Part shown: piece by piece, positions 23,935 to 36,689 of the stretch
Numbering within the stretch: the first letter of the stretch is position 1
Layout: every line of letters starts with the position of its first letter
Origin: Mytilisepta virgata
Taxonomy: Eukaryota; Mollusca; Bivalvia; Mytilida; Mytilidae
Reading direction: 5' to 3'
Assembly: GCA_028015205.1 (NCBI GenBank)
Contig: CM051516.1
Span: 53,572,230-53,636,229, forward strand
Length of the DNA: 64,000 nt
Translations under genes and position numbers: made by a program
Notes under the pieces: generated by a model
What the model was told of the DNA's origin: nothing
The model's database searches: none
The model's input: only the letters and a program-made list of their open reading frames with translations

Positions 23935-24365
23935 TGGTTCTCTTACGATGCTTTAGCCGAGTTAGAGATTGCTTAATCTTACTCGAGGGTGTCTGGGATT
24001 TCCCCATCTTGCATTCTCACTTTTGTTAACAACCCGTGACTCTGTAAATTCCATTGTATATTGACGTCACAATACGCGTCACATTTGTATGGCGTAATAA
24101 TGAAGCCGAGCAACAGAAGTAAACGGAAAATACACCAAAAGAAACACCATTTGGAAAACAGCCAGGCAATGCATTTTCGGAGTTATACAATGTAACTGTA
24201 ATGGTCAAGGGAATAATACAATTACAGGAACCTTTAATCCATACAAATATACAAGGCACTGATATCTAAAACTCAAATAACACAATTTAGTCTAAAGTCG
24301 AGGTCATTATTTTCAGTTTTTCGTTTGCAAGCGTGGAACTATGAAAGACGAGGAACGCTAATTTT
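23935..24365 (+). repeat. Dispersed repeat, copy 2
   Basis: Diverged copy of 1890-2300 in the same orientation, sharing gggtgtctgRgatttcc, aatacaccaaaagaaa and the acgaggaacgct end. Confidence 0.5.
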
Positions 24366-24499
24366 TCTCTACATTAACCCACAGAAACTTGGCAATTGCT
24401 TAAGAACCTTTCACAGTATAGGCTACAAATATGAAATTTTGTGCCATTCTGTAAAAAATCCTCTTTACCCAATTGACTTGAAGACTATCTTGAATAATG

Positions 24500-25000
24500 C
24501 TGATTTCTATTGAACTATATGACGAGATAGCATCAAACTCTTTATGGGAGTTTAATACAGCGACAGGATCCGACCAGCAGCTATGAGAGCCGTGGCTAGT
24601 TTTACAGTTACAACGAGTACATTCTGACCCTGATAACTAAATTATGTAACGTCTAACCACATTTTGCATTTCTAGCAAGCGGACACCTTGTTGGTATTCA
24701 TACTCTGTTGGTTTTTATAGTATGTTTTGTACACCAGAGTGTCAGGATAGATAAGGGGGAAGTTTTTGTACACATTAAACCGGTCTTACTCTACCACACT
24801 TAAGTGTCTATACCAAGTCAGACTATCCTTAATCTGTTATTTTTGTGTTTTGTGCTATTTTGTTATTTTTTGTCCAGGGTTCTGTTGGGTGACATTAATT
24901 GATTAGTGTAACATTTTTTACCTTTCTTGTTATCCATGTTGTTGTTTAATCAAGTCGGGAAATCTTCAGAGAAGAGCATTGCTTTGCTAAATGTATGTAC
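24500..25000 (+). repeat. Interspersed repeat family R (copy 1)
   Basis: Shares blocks with 34430-34745, 36230-36680 and 45880-46080: gctgatttctattgaact, aacgagYacattctgacc, ttctagcaagcRg, ccaagtcagactatcc and ggttctgttgggt. Four copies in one window, two of them next to Penelope-like debris, suggest a retroelement tail. Confidence 0.6.
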
Positions 25001-25301
25001 ATGTATTCAGAAACCTTTTATCAGATTTCAGATAATATACAATGTAACAGGGTGTATTGTTCATGTTTCTAGCCAGTATGTGATACAATGATATAAAGAT
25101 GATACATGAAAATAGGTTTTTGGTATCCATGAAGCATGGGGAAGAAAAATATATACTTGCTGCAGTGGTAATGACATCACTCTACTTTTTTCCGTATTTC
25201 ATATTGTTTGGTTGTGATAAAAATGTTCAATAAGGTTTCGAATTTCAGTTTCCAAGTATAGTCAAAACGTGTTTAATAATCAAACAAGTTTCTTTGTATT
25301 G

Positions 25302-25307
25302 TTTATT
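25302..25307 (-). terminator. Candidate polyadenylation signal of SIAE copy B
   Basis: tttatt on the plus strand gives AATAAA in gene sense, about 133 bp past the stop codon. Confidence 0.35.
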
Positions 25308-25439
25308 ATTATGAACAGCCAAGTATACGATGAATTATGTAATATGTGCAAATATATATAGTCAGTTCTTCACTAGGAGACAATGTTTGCCTCATTTCAT
25401 GAATGCTACAAATTACGTTAATATTTGAAATAGAATGTT

Positions 25440-28400
25440 TCAGTATACAACCCTTCTTCTTGTTCTAGCTCTATCATACTTCGGGTCACCAAATGCTCCT
25501 ATTGTTATTAATGGAGGAGCGGGTAAACCATTCTCTTTACTATAAATAGCACATCTGAAAAAATCACACGGTGACTCCCTCCATTCATAACGTAATCCAA
25601 CCACGTGATCTGTTTTAGCACAAGCTTCGAACCAAATAGTCACAGAATATGCGTCGTATTCTACAATTGGTGCTTGAACCCATTTCGATGTAGCATCATT
25701 ACATCGGGATTGGTTATTTGGAGAACAACAGACCTTAAAAGATAATATACATTGTAATATTATTTCTGATGTATTTTACGAACTTTTGTAATTCTTGGAT
25801 AAATTTCTATTTAAGGAAAACAAAATTAACCAATTTCAAACACTTTTTCTATGGTTGACCCTAGTTGGTTGAGTGTTTTAGATTGTTTGTTCTACAATGC
25901 AACTTATGATTATCACTGATTTCTCAACACTAATTTTTTTTAGGTCGAACCCTCTTCTTGCATATGTTCATAAGGATCGTTAGTTTCCTGCCGAAGAAGG
26001 GTGATTCTTTTCGGTTACTCCGGTTTCCTCGAATGCCATAAATATAACCTGGCCGACGAGATGCCTTGAACTACACTGAATGTGGAGTAAACCCATAATA
26101 AGCTGTACATTTACTATTATAAAGAATCAACTTTAGTTGTTATGTCTCAAATATATTGAGATTTTATTTTAATATGCCTGTTACTCTTTTAAAAATGTTA
26201 TCATTTTAAAAGAGAATTTGAATGCAGAAATTAATGCTTATCATAGTAGAATTACATTTGAAAGGGAGACTAAACTAACTTTCAATATTTTTATTTTTTC
26301 TAGACAGCTTTATAAAGAAAATTCTGAAAAGTCGACAACATTGTGTAAAACGAAGCATTATAGCAATCAATAAAAACGTTCAATAAAGTCGCATGTAACT
26401 CCTTTTTTATCATTTTAATCATTAAAAAACTAATTTAAGGAATATCATAATAAATACATGTATTACATATCATATCATGAAGACTACTACTTTTCGGTTA
26501 ATTTTGCAATCAAACTCAGTATGTAAATGGGCCTTTTAATGGTGATAAAAATCCTTATCCCTACGGAAAGCCATTTGATAAAAGTTATCTTGCAAATACA
26601 AAAGCAGATCAACTCTTTGGAATTTAAGTTGGAAAACCAAGACAATTTCCTTAGATTTTTTAGATATTGTTGAACTTCACAAAAATCATCACATAAATGA
26701 TTTATCTGAAATTAAAATGTTTGTATATAACAATTACTGTTGTTACACACCATTTTAGAAAGATATAATGTTCTATGTATATTAAAATTGCTAACAAATT
26801 GTTACCAACTCCTTAATTAACAATACTGACTATCAACAGAAAATAAAACATTTTCCGAAGTAGCCATGCGTGTTGATAAAATTGTACTGATAAAATGCAA
26901 TATGTATGACTACTTAATAAAAACAATAACCTCGAACCCATTCATAGATCTGATGTCAAGATGTGTGCTTCTGTTATCATATCCAATTTTAAGGGTCCTA
27001 GAAACCAGATCTGCAGAATAACCATCAGGTTGAGGTCCTTGGAATCTGATATTAGTTACTTTATTATATGCCACTGCTACACCAGACATAAATAGACGGT
27101 TGGCGACATCTTGTTTGTCACGTGGATGTACACTCAAATATAAAATAGATATAGACATAATTGTTTCACTACGTGTATTATCAAAGTAACAATCCTTGAA
27201 CCTTTTCATTTGTAGGTGATAAATGTATAAAGTACTAATAGTGGAAAAGGTAGCATATGGGGTAGGCGTCAATGAAACAACACTCCCTGTGACTGAACAA
27301 TTAACACAAATACATCTACAGGTCGTCATATGGCCTTCAATGACGCACAATGACGTCTGATTGCATAGCAATGTAAATAAAATTTCAATAATTAATCGAA
27401 GTGCATAATTAACCAGAGATATGTTTCACGTGTATTTGTCGCATTTAGATAAAATAAATATATCAACCATACCTGCCGTAAGGTGATGAAAAATCTGGCA
27501 GATCCATTGCTACTGCCATAAATACTTTGGTCATATAATAATTTGGTACGTATCCCATGTCTGCTGTTTGGTGCCATCGTATATCAGGAAAGCCAGTTGA
27601 TATATTAAATTTAGAACTATCACGGTTAGCTGCTAACTAGAAACAAATAAAAACAAAGAAGATATTAAGATTCACATTTAAAAATAAACATAGTATAGTT
27701 ACTCGTCTATGCATTTTGATATAAATAAAAAAAAGTTTTGGAGTAGAGGAAAATCAGTATCTGTACGTTTTGAGGAACGATAATTTTAATTAGTGCTGTT
27801 TCTCCACGTTGAAGGCATCACTCCGACTAAATATAAACATAAGGCTGTTTTTCTTTCCTTGAACCTTTTGTCAACTATAGATGTTTGGAGTTTTTCTAAA
27901 GAAGCTAATATCCACTATATATTTTCTTTACCTCGGCATAAAATATAAACATTGTTTAGAAATATTAATTACAACTATATATTTTCTAACCTATTAGATA
28001 TAAATATTTCAGAAATACTATTTACATGTATATCAAGTATTAAGAATTGTTTATAAAAAATATACCAGGTAAATGTCAATTGAAAAATTTTATTTTTCCG
28101 GAAAAAAACATGACATATTCAGCAGTTATTTTAGACTTATTTATTTATGATGGACTGGGAAAGAAAGTTACTTAAGAATGTTCGCTGCTCAGTTTCAAAA
28201 TAACAAGCTTTTCATAACATTGGTAAATATTGATAGTGGATTAATAAAGGAACTAAAAGAGCGGAAAAAAATTATAGGTCCGTGTGCTTGTTCTCAAGAT
28301 ATAAGCTATTGAAAATTTGGCGGGAAAATATGCTCTCTTGAATTTACATAGCTTTATCATTGACAAGTTTTATTTCTCAAAAACTATTAAATGATAACAA

Positions 28401-31400
28401 GGATTTTATAAGATTTTTACAAATGGCTTATTATTCTGCATGTAAAAGATTTATGAAAAGAAAAATGGGTGTTAGCAGGAAAAATAATTTATGGCATTCA
28501 AATGGATAAAACCAGATGATTCTGAAATGACCAGCGAACATCCTTAAACATATGATAATTCTTCTCCATTTGGAGGCTGCGAGACCGGATCCTGTAGCAA
28601 CAGTTTAGCCTTCACTTTTTCAACATCTACAGTCTTTAAGGTGCTAAGAGTGTTGCTCTCAGAGAACACGGGCCAGCCATTTTTCGTCTCCATCCGACTG
28701 ACTAAATCTTTTTTTCGAGACCGTCCCCGCAAATGGTGTCTACAGGGCGTCTCAAATTTGATCCCTGAAAGTTTCATACCGACGGGAATCGAACCAGGGA
28801 CCTTTGATTTTGTAGTCCGATACGCTTGCAGTTGCAGCATACTACGTACACTGTACATTGTACATGTGTAGATATAGCGAGCTTGATAACAACAATATTA
28901 TTGTTCCTCATGAATATGATGACAGTGTTTCCAATAAGTGTGTAAAATATCACCCTAACCTGAACAAAACCGAATGGAAATCCAGCATCTGTCTCGCCCT
29001 CAGAGTTTGTGTTAAACTGTTTCCTCCAGTCGGTAATCATGTTAGGAAATGTACAATTATATGTGTTAGGATTTCCGGCGTTAGCTTCGCCTGCAGATAT
29101 AATTTATCAAGTTTTACATGAAACAATTGGTACTGTTAATATACAAATATATAATAGAATTTTCCATTTTGATTTATGAACTTAAATGTACAGTATAAAC
29201 TTAATCCGACAAAATTATAATTAGGATGCATATTCTAAGTATTTAGCTTAACAGATTATGAATGAAATTTTTATAATACCTTGGTACCATATAACACCAT
29301 ATATGGACATCTTCGTAAAGGGTTGCATCATCGCATTCCACAGGGATGAATGTGCTAATGCGGTCCTAAAAAAATATATATTTGAAAGTTTTCATGGTAA
29401 ATATATATACATATATTATTTAAAGTCTAATTTGAAGACTCATGTGATTTAATACGTAAAATAATTATTTTGGAAAATTTTCGACTGAATATGAAAGTCG
29501 CCAAAAAAGATATTGGGACTTATTTTTATTGTTTGTCTTACATTTGTTATCTATCTATTGATTTACGGGAGACTTGTGTACTGATAAACACGTTTAACCT
29601 TGTTACATTTAATTTTACTTTTTCATTTATTTTTTTTTCTCCCCTAGTGACAATGATTGATGAACACACACCTACCCCGTATCATTATCTTTTTCCCCAT
29701 TTGGTGTCGGGAATGCTTTTTTTTCCTGATACACATGTACAAATGTACGTATCAGATCATTTTTTAATATAAGAATTACAATTTGTTAGTTTCACCTGTC
29801 TTTATTCTGATCTGGTTCTTTTATACCGCATTTGTTCAAAACATCTGGTGAGGACCACAATTCAATGGCGGTACCACCCCAAGCAGACGCTACAAGACCA
29901 ATCGGATACCCTCTATCTTGATAAACAAGTTTTCCATACAACCAACAGACAGCTGAGAAGTAAGTCCACGCCTGATGACCAACTGTGTCTGTGAAAAGAT
30001 AAGATACATAAATGTATCATGGTCAGCACGGTAGATGTAAGATGTACATTTTGTAAATGCGAAACAAAAATAAAGCAGTATGTCGTACATGTATGTCGTG
30101 ATTAACTTGAATGAAATACATGAAAACGACTGGAATTATATTATTTAGTATTCAATAAAAAGTCTCAGTCGAAAGTTTTCAAATAAACTATCAACAGTAT
30201 CTTAACAATATGTTATTATTGATAGAACCTTGGTCAGGAATAGACCATTTTTCTTCTACACTGATCAAGTCATCCAGAGGTTTATCTGATGATTCCTGCT
30301 TTGCCGTGAATACTCTAATTTTCGGGTAATTCTTTGCATCTTGCATTTCAGCTGTTGCATTGTTAGCCTTAAAAACATAAGGAAGAAAAACCTATTGTGT
30401 TCACTCCTTTGAAAATCAATAAGATAACAAATACATCATTGAAACATTTTTATAGCAGTTATTTTACCTTTTATGTCATATCTTTGAATTTTAACAAATC
30501 ATTTGTGATTTTTTTAGTGATGAATTACAATAAATTGATACAAATATGTATTTGTTCTGTTTGTGTCGCTCTTATTTTTTTCCAGAACAGATATATATTC
30601 CAGAAATTTATATCATAACTTTATTAACGATACAATACACTTGAAGATAGTGGAGCAAAGGAACATGCAGCGGTTTTAAATGTTGTGCTTTCCTGCCACT
30701 AAACATGTCTTACATCAAGGCAAGTTCAAAAAGCTTTCCCAATCAGTTCAACTCGGCTAAAATATTTCAAATCTTACCGTCTGGTGTCTGAGAATTATTC
30801 ATTTTGCACTCGCATCGTTGTTTTTTAATGTCTCGGTTTTTACTCCATGTTCTTGATCTTGTTTACTTTTGATGAGCCTTGTATTGTTTAATTTTACAAA
30901 TACAGTGCACCAAAATTGGTATCACAGATTATTCCTAACACTAATGAAATGTCTCTGCCTCTGGGACCACCTCATAGGGTATCACAAGCTCAGTACTTCT
31001 GTACTAACGAAATACATATATACAAAAGAGTGAACTGTTTGGAACCTATGGAATATATCCCTTCTCCATAGATTTGACCATTTATTTTTGTTTTATTTAT
31101 TTTTTTTGTTCATGGTAAATGTGTGCAGATTGATATTTGACCTTCGACCTTGTGAACTATTATTTTCACTTCCATCATTTTGACCCTGTGCACTATTAAT
31201 GATGAATAAGTTACTACATATGCATAAACAGCACATCGAAATAGGTTTAACAGAATGTGCATTTTGTATATTGATAGAATTCCTGTTGTATATTTTCATT
31301 AACAGAAGAATTGACATTTGTTTTCCTCTAATTATTGTTTATACGAGGTTAAATCCTTATTTAGAGTGATAAAGGTTGTAATATACATGTAACGGACGAT

Positions 31401-34174
31401 GTTACTACTCGTTGGTTCTAAAGTAAATACTGTAGGAAAGTAAAGCTGATGGTTCTACGTAAATACATGGAGGAAAGTAAAGTTGATGGTTCTAAAGTAA
31501 ATACATGGAGAAAAGTAAAGCTGATGGTTCTAAAGTAAATACATGGAGAAAAGTAAAGTTGATGGTTCTAAGGTAAATGCATGTAGGAAAGTAAAGCTGA
31601 TGGTTCTAAAGTAAATACATGGAGAAAAGTAAAGTTGATGGTTCTAAAGTAAATACATGTAGGAAAGTAAAGCTGATGGTTCTAACGTAAATACATGTAG
31701 GAAAGTAAAGCTGATGGTTCTAACGTAAATACATGGAGAAAAGTAAAGCTGATGGTTCTAAAGTAAATACATGGAGAAAAGTAAAGCTGATGGTTCTAAA
31801 GTAAATACATGGAGAAAAGTAAAGTTGATGGTTCTAAAGTAAATACATGTAGGAAAGTAAAGCTGATGGTTCTAACGTAAATACATGTAGGAAAGTAAAG
31901 CTGATGGTTCTAACGTAAATACATGGAGAAAAGTAAAGCTGATGGTTCTAAAGTAAATACTGTAGGAAAGTAAAGCTGATGGTTCTAAAGTAAATACATG
32001 GAGGAAAGTAAAGCTGATGGTTCTAAGGTAAATACATGTAGGAAAGTAAAGCTGATGGTTCTAAAGTAAATACTATAGGAAAGTAAGCTGATCGTTCTAA
32101 CGTAAATACATGGAGGAAAGTAAAGCTGATGTGTGTGTCAAACGTTTTACTACTTCTACTATACTTTTAAATAAACTCAGATCAAATTACCATATCTAGT
32201 GTAAAAACCATATTGCTTTGTCCAGAACATATCCACACGTCACCAAACAGAACATCATTTAATGTTATAACTTTTGTTCCGGCCATAGCTGAAATAGTGT
32301 ATGGTTTTGTGTCTGATATTGGTGGAAGTTTTACACTCCATTGACCGTTCGGCTGTACTGTTGTGTTTACTGCATCATGGTCAAATCCAGTTACAATAAT
32401 ACTACTCCCAATTTCATCATTATACCCCCATAACACCGCACGATGTGGTGCCCTCTGTAGAACCATATGGTCTCCATAATATGACGCAAAGGAAAACGTA
32501 GCTTCTTTATCTGAAAAAAAATACTACATATTGATTCTTTTTAGTTTTATCTTTGTTATATAAAGATGGAAGTATAAATACTTTTTTGTAACTTTTTGCT
32601 GCGATTCTTGATCATCTTTTGAATTTCTAAAGTGTAACACATTTAATGACCTAGACACGAGTACCATCTCATCAAGGAGTAAAAAATCATGGTCCATAAA
32701 CTGAACATATGTAGGTTATATATAATGCAACAAATTGGCTCCAATCTCCCGCGCTATATGGCTATTCGATTAAAGTGTTCTTTGTTTTTTTCACAAAACG
32801 TCTATTAGGAGTTTGTTTGTTTGTTTGAAAACGTTAAGTAATCAAGCCGTCATAAGAGGAGAAGAAATCTGCTGATACATCGAAGATATGATAACTTCTA
32901 ATTGTGAATGGGGATGACATGGCTGTTTCGAATACATTTTCACAATAAGGTAATATCCTATAATGACGTCTCACATTCACAAAAAAATGAATCATTTGTT
33001 ATGTCTTACTGTTTTCGCATTTTGAGTAATAATAAGAACTCTCAGTATACAGCTGGTTTCAAAGGCCAATAAAAGAGATGAGAAATAACGATTTCATAGT
33101 AGTCAAGGCAGTTATTTATCATATCGATTTAGTAGATTTCAACAACTGAAAAATACCTGTTAAGGTTTGACTAATAAAAATTATAAATATTTTTTTTAAT
33201 AACCATTACTGAGTATATAACATTTTTTAAACAATGAAAAATATAATTAAAGGGACAAATTTGTTTAAAAAAAATTACAACGTCCATTTATTTTTGCGAT
33301 TTGCATAAAATCGCTACCAATGAGGAAAAAACAATCAAGTTGGAGCTGATATAAATTAAGTTAGCAATTGCATTTGTCTATCATTAACCAATGAGATATT
33401 TGGTATATTCAAAATTATGTTGCAAAAAACAAAACAAACAAAAAAAACAAAAACAAAACAAACAATTTTGTATATTGGAAATTATATTGCAAAAAAAAAC
33501 AAACTAGAAAGCTGCTTTTAGAATAAACAGTGATCCCCGAATCCTTGGCAAGAAGTAAGGGAACTTACCAAAGGCAAAATATAAAACTTTTTTCCCATCT
33601 AAATGTACATGTATAAATATAATGCAATCACTATATGAAGAAATTAAATCAACAAATCCAATGAAAAATGAAAAAGGTTTAGATCACAAGCTTAAATTTT
33701 CAGAAAGTTTAAAAAATCTTTTTGTACAGCTACATATGATCTATGACAATACTGTAAAAAAATTAAAAAAATGCTAAAAATGAAAAAAGACGAAGAATAG
33801 GTCACAGGCTTAAAATTTTCGAATGCAACCCCTGTGGATCCGAAGTCTGGAAAATTAAAATTCTTAAACCTTATTCTGCATCTACAAGGTGATATGCAAC
33901 CATTTCTATAAAAAAAAACAAATTTTTCAACAAAAAAGTGAAGGAGAGGTTGATGTTACAAGAGAGTGCAACGGACAGACAGACCCACGAACAGGGGTAA
34001 TCGCAATATCCCCGAATTTTTTCTCGAAAATTCGGGATAAATATCTCAAATTATTTTGGTAGTTTAGAAATTGTATGAAGTCAGTCAACTCTCGAAATTC
34101 TACTCACCATACGTTCTTCTATAACCGGCTACAGATACAAATAAAAGCGCAAATAAAGCAAATTTTAACTTCAT
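25440..34174 (-). CDS. SIAE: Sialate O-acetylesterase, copy B (nine exons, complete)
   Basis: Exons, in gene order: 34174-34108, 32510-32191, 30367-30229, 29988-29796, 29365-29280, 29090-28960, 27636-27473, 27132-26931, 25733-25440 (TGA 25442-25440). The sum is 1596 nt, 531 aa. Exon lengths equal copy A except exons 2 and 4, each one codon longer; phases are identical. Signal peptide MKLKFALFALLFVSVAG, nucleophile block WICSGQSNM (Ser121), GVIWYQGE, GFPDIRWHQTADMG, SVHPRDKQ and the VCCSPNNQS C-terminus are all present. The product is a likely secretory or lysosomal 9-O-acetyl-sialic acid esterase. It is the upstream member of a direct tandem duplication. Copy divergence is clear in signal peptide and surface segments, so the duplication is not very recent; both copies look functional. 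Confidence 0.93.
28172..28547. mobile_element. TTAA-ended MITE, copy 2
   Basis: Left end TTAAGAATGTTCGCTGCTC (28172-28190) and inverted right end gaccagcgaacatccttaa (28529-28547), both with TTAA. The interior shares ggataaaacc and other blocks with copy 1 (11599-11997). It lies in intron 6 of SIAE copy B, a different intron from copy 1, so the two inserted independently of the gene duplication. Confidence 0.8.
28555..28850 (-). mobile_element. tRNA-headed SINE (minus strand)
   Basis: In minus sense the head has a B box (ggttcgattcccg, plus positions about 28782-28795) preceded by gcgtatcggactacaaaatc. A body with gggacggtctcgaaaaaaag and ggagacgaaaaatggctgg follows. It is a different body from the 506 and 47733 SINEs. 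Inserted directly beside the MITE in SIAE-B intron 6. Ends approximate; no target duplication identified. Confidence 0.6.
31405..32132. repeat. 38-bp minisatellite (~19 units) in SIAE-B intron 2
   Basis: Near-perfect repeats of a unit with ggttctaaagtaaatacatg followed by gagaaaagtaaagctgat. Variants (tgtaggaa for tggagaaa, aacgt for aaagt) recur in blocks, indicating segmental copying. The array ends about 58 bp from the splice donor of exon 2 (32191). Confidence 0.95.
33590..34045. repeat. Interspersed repeat in SIAE-B intron 1
   Basis: Ends in acggacagacagacccacga and gcaatatccccga, a pattern I associate with an abundant bivalve repeat. It follows an A-rich aaacaaaac simple stretch (33425-33500). 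The remaining part of intron 1 (32511-33420) is AT-rich with nothing recognised. Confidence 0.4.
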
Positions 34175-34207
34175 TGTGGTTACAGGTACATCTATCATAT
34201 TATCAGC

Positions 34208-34214
34208 TTATATA
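34208..34214 (-). promoter_or_regulatory. Possible TATA box of SIAE copy B
   Basis: TATATAA in gene sense, about 34 bp upstream of the ATG at 34174. A start 25-30 bp downstream would leave a very short 5' UTR. The upstream DNA (34215-34280) has two copies of a catgtgayat...tatatatgtta unit. Speculative. Confidence 0.25.
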
Positions 34215-34429
34215 TCCCCATGTGACCTTGTTTATATATGTTATATATCCCATGTGATATAGTTTATATATGTTATCAAATGAATGATTCATATTTATAA
34301 ACATTCAGTCATATTAATATTTAAATGAAGAGTTCCAAACATGTAGATTAGAGTTTAATTTACCTACCACTACAAAGAGTGCAAGTAACTAAAAAAAATT
34401 CTCAGTTCTTAGTAATGTTAGACCTGTAA

Positions 34430-34745
34430 TAGAGCGATAGTATCCGACCAGTAGGTATGGAAGCCTTAGTTCGTTTCACTGTTAAAACAAGCACGTTCTG
34501 ACCATGCTCTCTAAATTATGTACCGTCCAATCAATTTATAATACCGGTATAAACTTAACACTGTTTAGTGTCTGTACCAGGTCAGACTATCATCTTCTGA
34601 CTGTTGTGTTTATGTTTGTGTATGTGCTCTTTCATGTTATTTTTATGCGGGGTTCTGTTGAATAACGTTGATTGATTGGTATGTCATCGTTGGCCTTTCC
34701 TGTTTCCACTCTTAACCAGGGTTTTATTAGGGATAAGTTGATGTC
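34430..34745 (+). repeat. Interspersed repeat family R (copy 2)
   Basis: Shares gagcgatagtatccgaccag, acgttctgaccatgctctct and accaggtcagactatc with the copies at 24500, 36230 and 45880. Confidence 0.6.
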
Positions 34746-34754
34746 ATCACTTAG

Positions 34755-35345
34755 GAAATTTTACGGTCGTCATCATGAATTGATTGACCATTACAGTGTT
34801 CCAATATCTAAGATGACGTTTGATCTGTTCCCACTGTCGTAACATTCCATGTGCCTCCATCGATTTGTGACTTCCACCGGATTGACTTTATTGAACTTCA
34901 CGACGGGGGTCATAATACGGAGCAGGAACTGCTTACCCTTCCGGAGCACGTGGGTTCACTACTGGTTCTATAGGAGTTCGTGTTGTTCATTGTTTCTTAG
35001 TTTTCTGTGTTTATTTGTTTTGCCTGTGTTTGTTCATTTGTCTTCCCGGGTTTGTCTGTCCAATGGATTACGTTTTTTTATTGCTCCTTAGGTATATTTG
35101 TCCTTTTTATTGTTCATTTTTGAAATAGAAACTTTGTATCCACGCTTTAACGACCATAATATATTTTGAGTTATAATCAACAAGGATGAACATAAATCTT
35201 TCTTAGAAGTTTATACTTATTAAAATTTATGATAAAGGGGACGATTTTGATTTTCTAAAAACTAACTTCCCCTTTATTGACGGGGTGGGCCTGTAGCACA
35301 ATCGTATGGAGTGTACATACATTTATCACATACTTATAGAAAATA
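34755..35345 (+). mobile_element. Penelope-like debris (tail plus RT scrap)
   Basis: 34755-34845 reads as a degraded RT C-terminus (LRKFYGRHHELIDHYS-like), and 34850-35110 is the same tail as 21240-21550 but in plus sense. A second scrap at 35225-35345 reads YDKGDDFDFLKTNFPF, matching the LYDKRDDFNF block of the 21.6-kb element. These are two separate broken insertions. Confidence 0.65.
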
Positions 35346-35503
35346 AAGGTAAAGTTTTACCCTATGATAAAGTTGAAAATTGTACATATTTCTCCCCAAA
35401 TCTTATAAGAATTGGCTTAGTGGGCTGATATGACTTTGTTATCAACTGTTTCCGTTTATTATTACACGCCTAATCTCGTTTTCATTTTTTTTGTTTTTCG
35501 TAA

Positions 35504-35749
35504 TCAATTATCAGCTTACTAGCACATAGTTACCAAACATCAAAAATAGCAGACGATAGCGGGAACGAAACTGTGGATTATATTAATTCGCTGAATACAG
35601 AAAAAACATTAAGTGACATAAACATTGCGATGACGATTTGCCTTGAGGATATTCGAAAATACGGCAATGAAACTGAAATCATAGAGATAAGAATGTTCAT
35701 GGAGACTTATAAAACACCAATTTTGAAGTATATGATAAAAATATCATAA
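35504..35749 (+). other. Unrecognised open frame, possible orphan exon
   Basis: An 81-codon open frame without an early ATG, preceded by an acceptor-like tatcag (35509-35514) and ending in TAA. The protein is acidic with an ADDSGNETVDYINSLNTEK-like start and no domain I know. It may be the terminal exon of a lost or relocated gene. Its codon composition looks less AT-skewed than its surroundings. Weak support. Confidence 0.25.
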
Positions 35750-35754
35750 CTTTT

Positions 35755-35885
35755 CATTATTCATATCAGACTCATTATCAGCCCATGGTTAATATCATCC
35801 CTCGAGCCTGGCGGCACTCGGGCTAATATCATGAACTAGGGCCTATAATAAGTCTGATAAGAAAAATGCCATGTTATATTCTGTA
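35755..35885. repeat. Imperfect palindrome (fold-back)
   Basis: tcagactcattatcagccc on the left pairs imperfectly with gggcctataataagtctga on the right, with a GC-rich centre ctcgagcctggcggcactcg. Confidence 0.6.
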
Positions 35886-36229
35886 AGTATCACAGCTAGT
35901 ACGTTTTGCACGAATTTGCTCAACGTCAGAAGATTTTCACGAGCGAAACCATACGATTGATAAAAACCTACCACAGGTTTATAGATCTCACAGGCTGTTA
36001 AATGCTTTTAAAAAGTTTCATAATAGATATCAACATCTTTTAGCTAAATACCCGGCTTCCAGAAAAGTACTTATCATAAACGGGTTTTCCTGTCCTAGTT
36101 TCTATAGTAATATCGTGAAAAAACGCAAAAGTCTTGCTGATAGCGTACAAAAACCTGGAAGTTACTTAAGATATTTTCACAGTATGTTCTACACATGAAG
36201 ACTTTAAATTCATACTGCATGGCCTCTCA

Positions 36230-36680
36230 CGAATGCTGCAGATTTCTATTGAACTCTATGACTAGATGGCATTAAACCCTATATTTATGGGAGTTTTATT
36301 TAAGACTTTTGCGTTTAGTAGAGCGACAGTATCCAACTTGCATCTATGAGTTTTACAATTAAAACGAGCACATTCTGACCATGCTTTCTATATACCGTCC
36401 AGTGTAATTTTGCAGTTCTAGCAAGCAGTCAACTTGTTGGTAATCATACTGTACTTGTTTTTGTACTGTGTTTTATACTGAGTATCAGAATAGATTTGGG
36501 GGGGGGGGGTGTTAAACCGGTTTAACCCTACAACTAATCAGTATCTGTGCCAAGTCGTACTATCCTGACTCTCTGTTGTGTTTTTTTTGCTCTTTTATAT
36601 TAATCCTTGTCCGGGTTCTGTCAGTTGGGTTGCTTCGATTGATCGGTATGTCATCGTTGACGTTTCCTGTTATCCATTCT
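36230..36680 (+). repeat. Interspersed repeat family R (copy 3)
   Basis: gcagatttctattgaactct, attctgaccatgctttctat, ttctagcaagcagtc and gggttctgtcagttgggt align with the 24500 copy. A run of ten G lies at about 36500. The preceding stretch 35900-36230 contains a short related coding scrap and no gene. Confidence 0.6.
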
Positions 36681-36689
36681 ATTGTTTGT

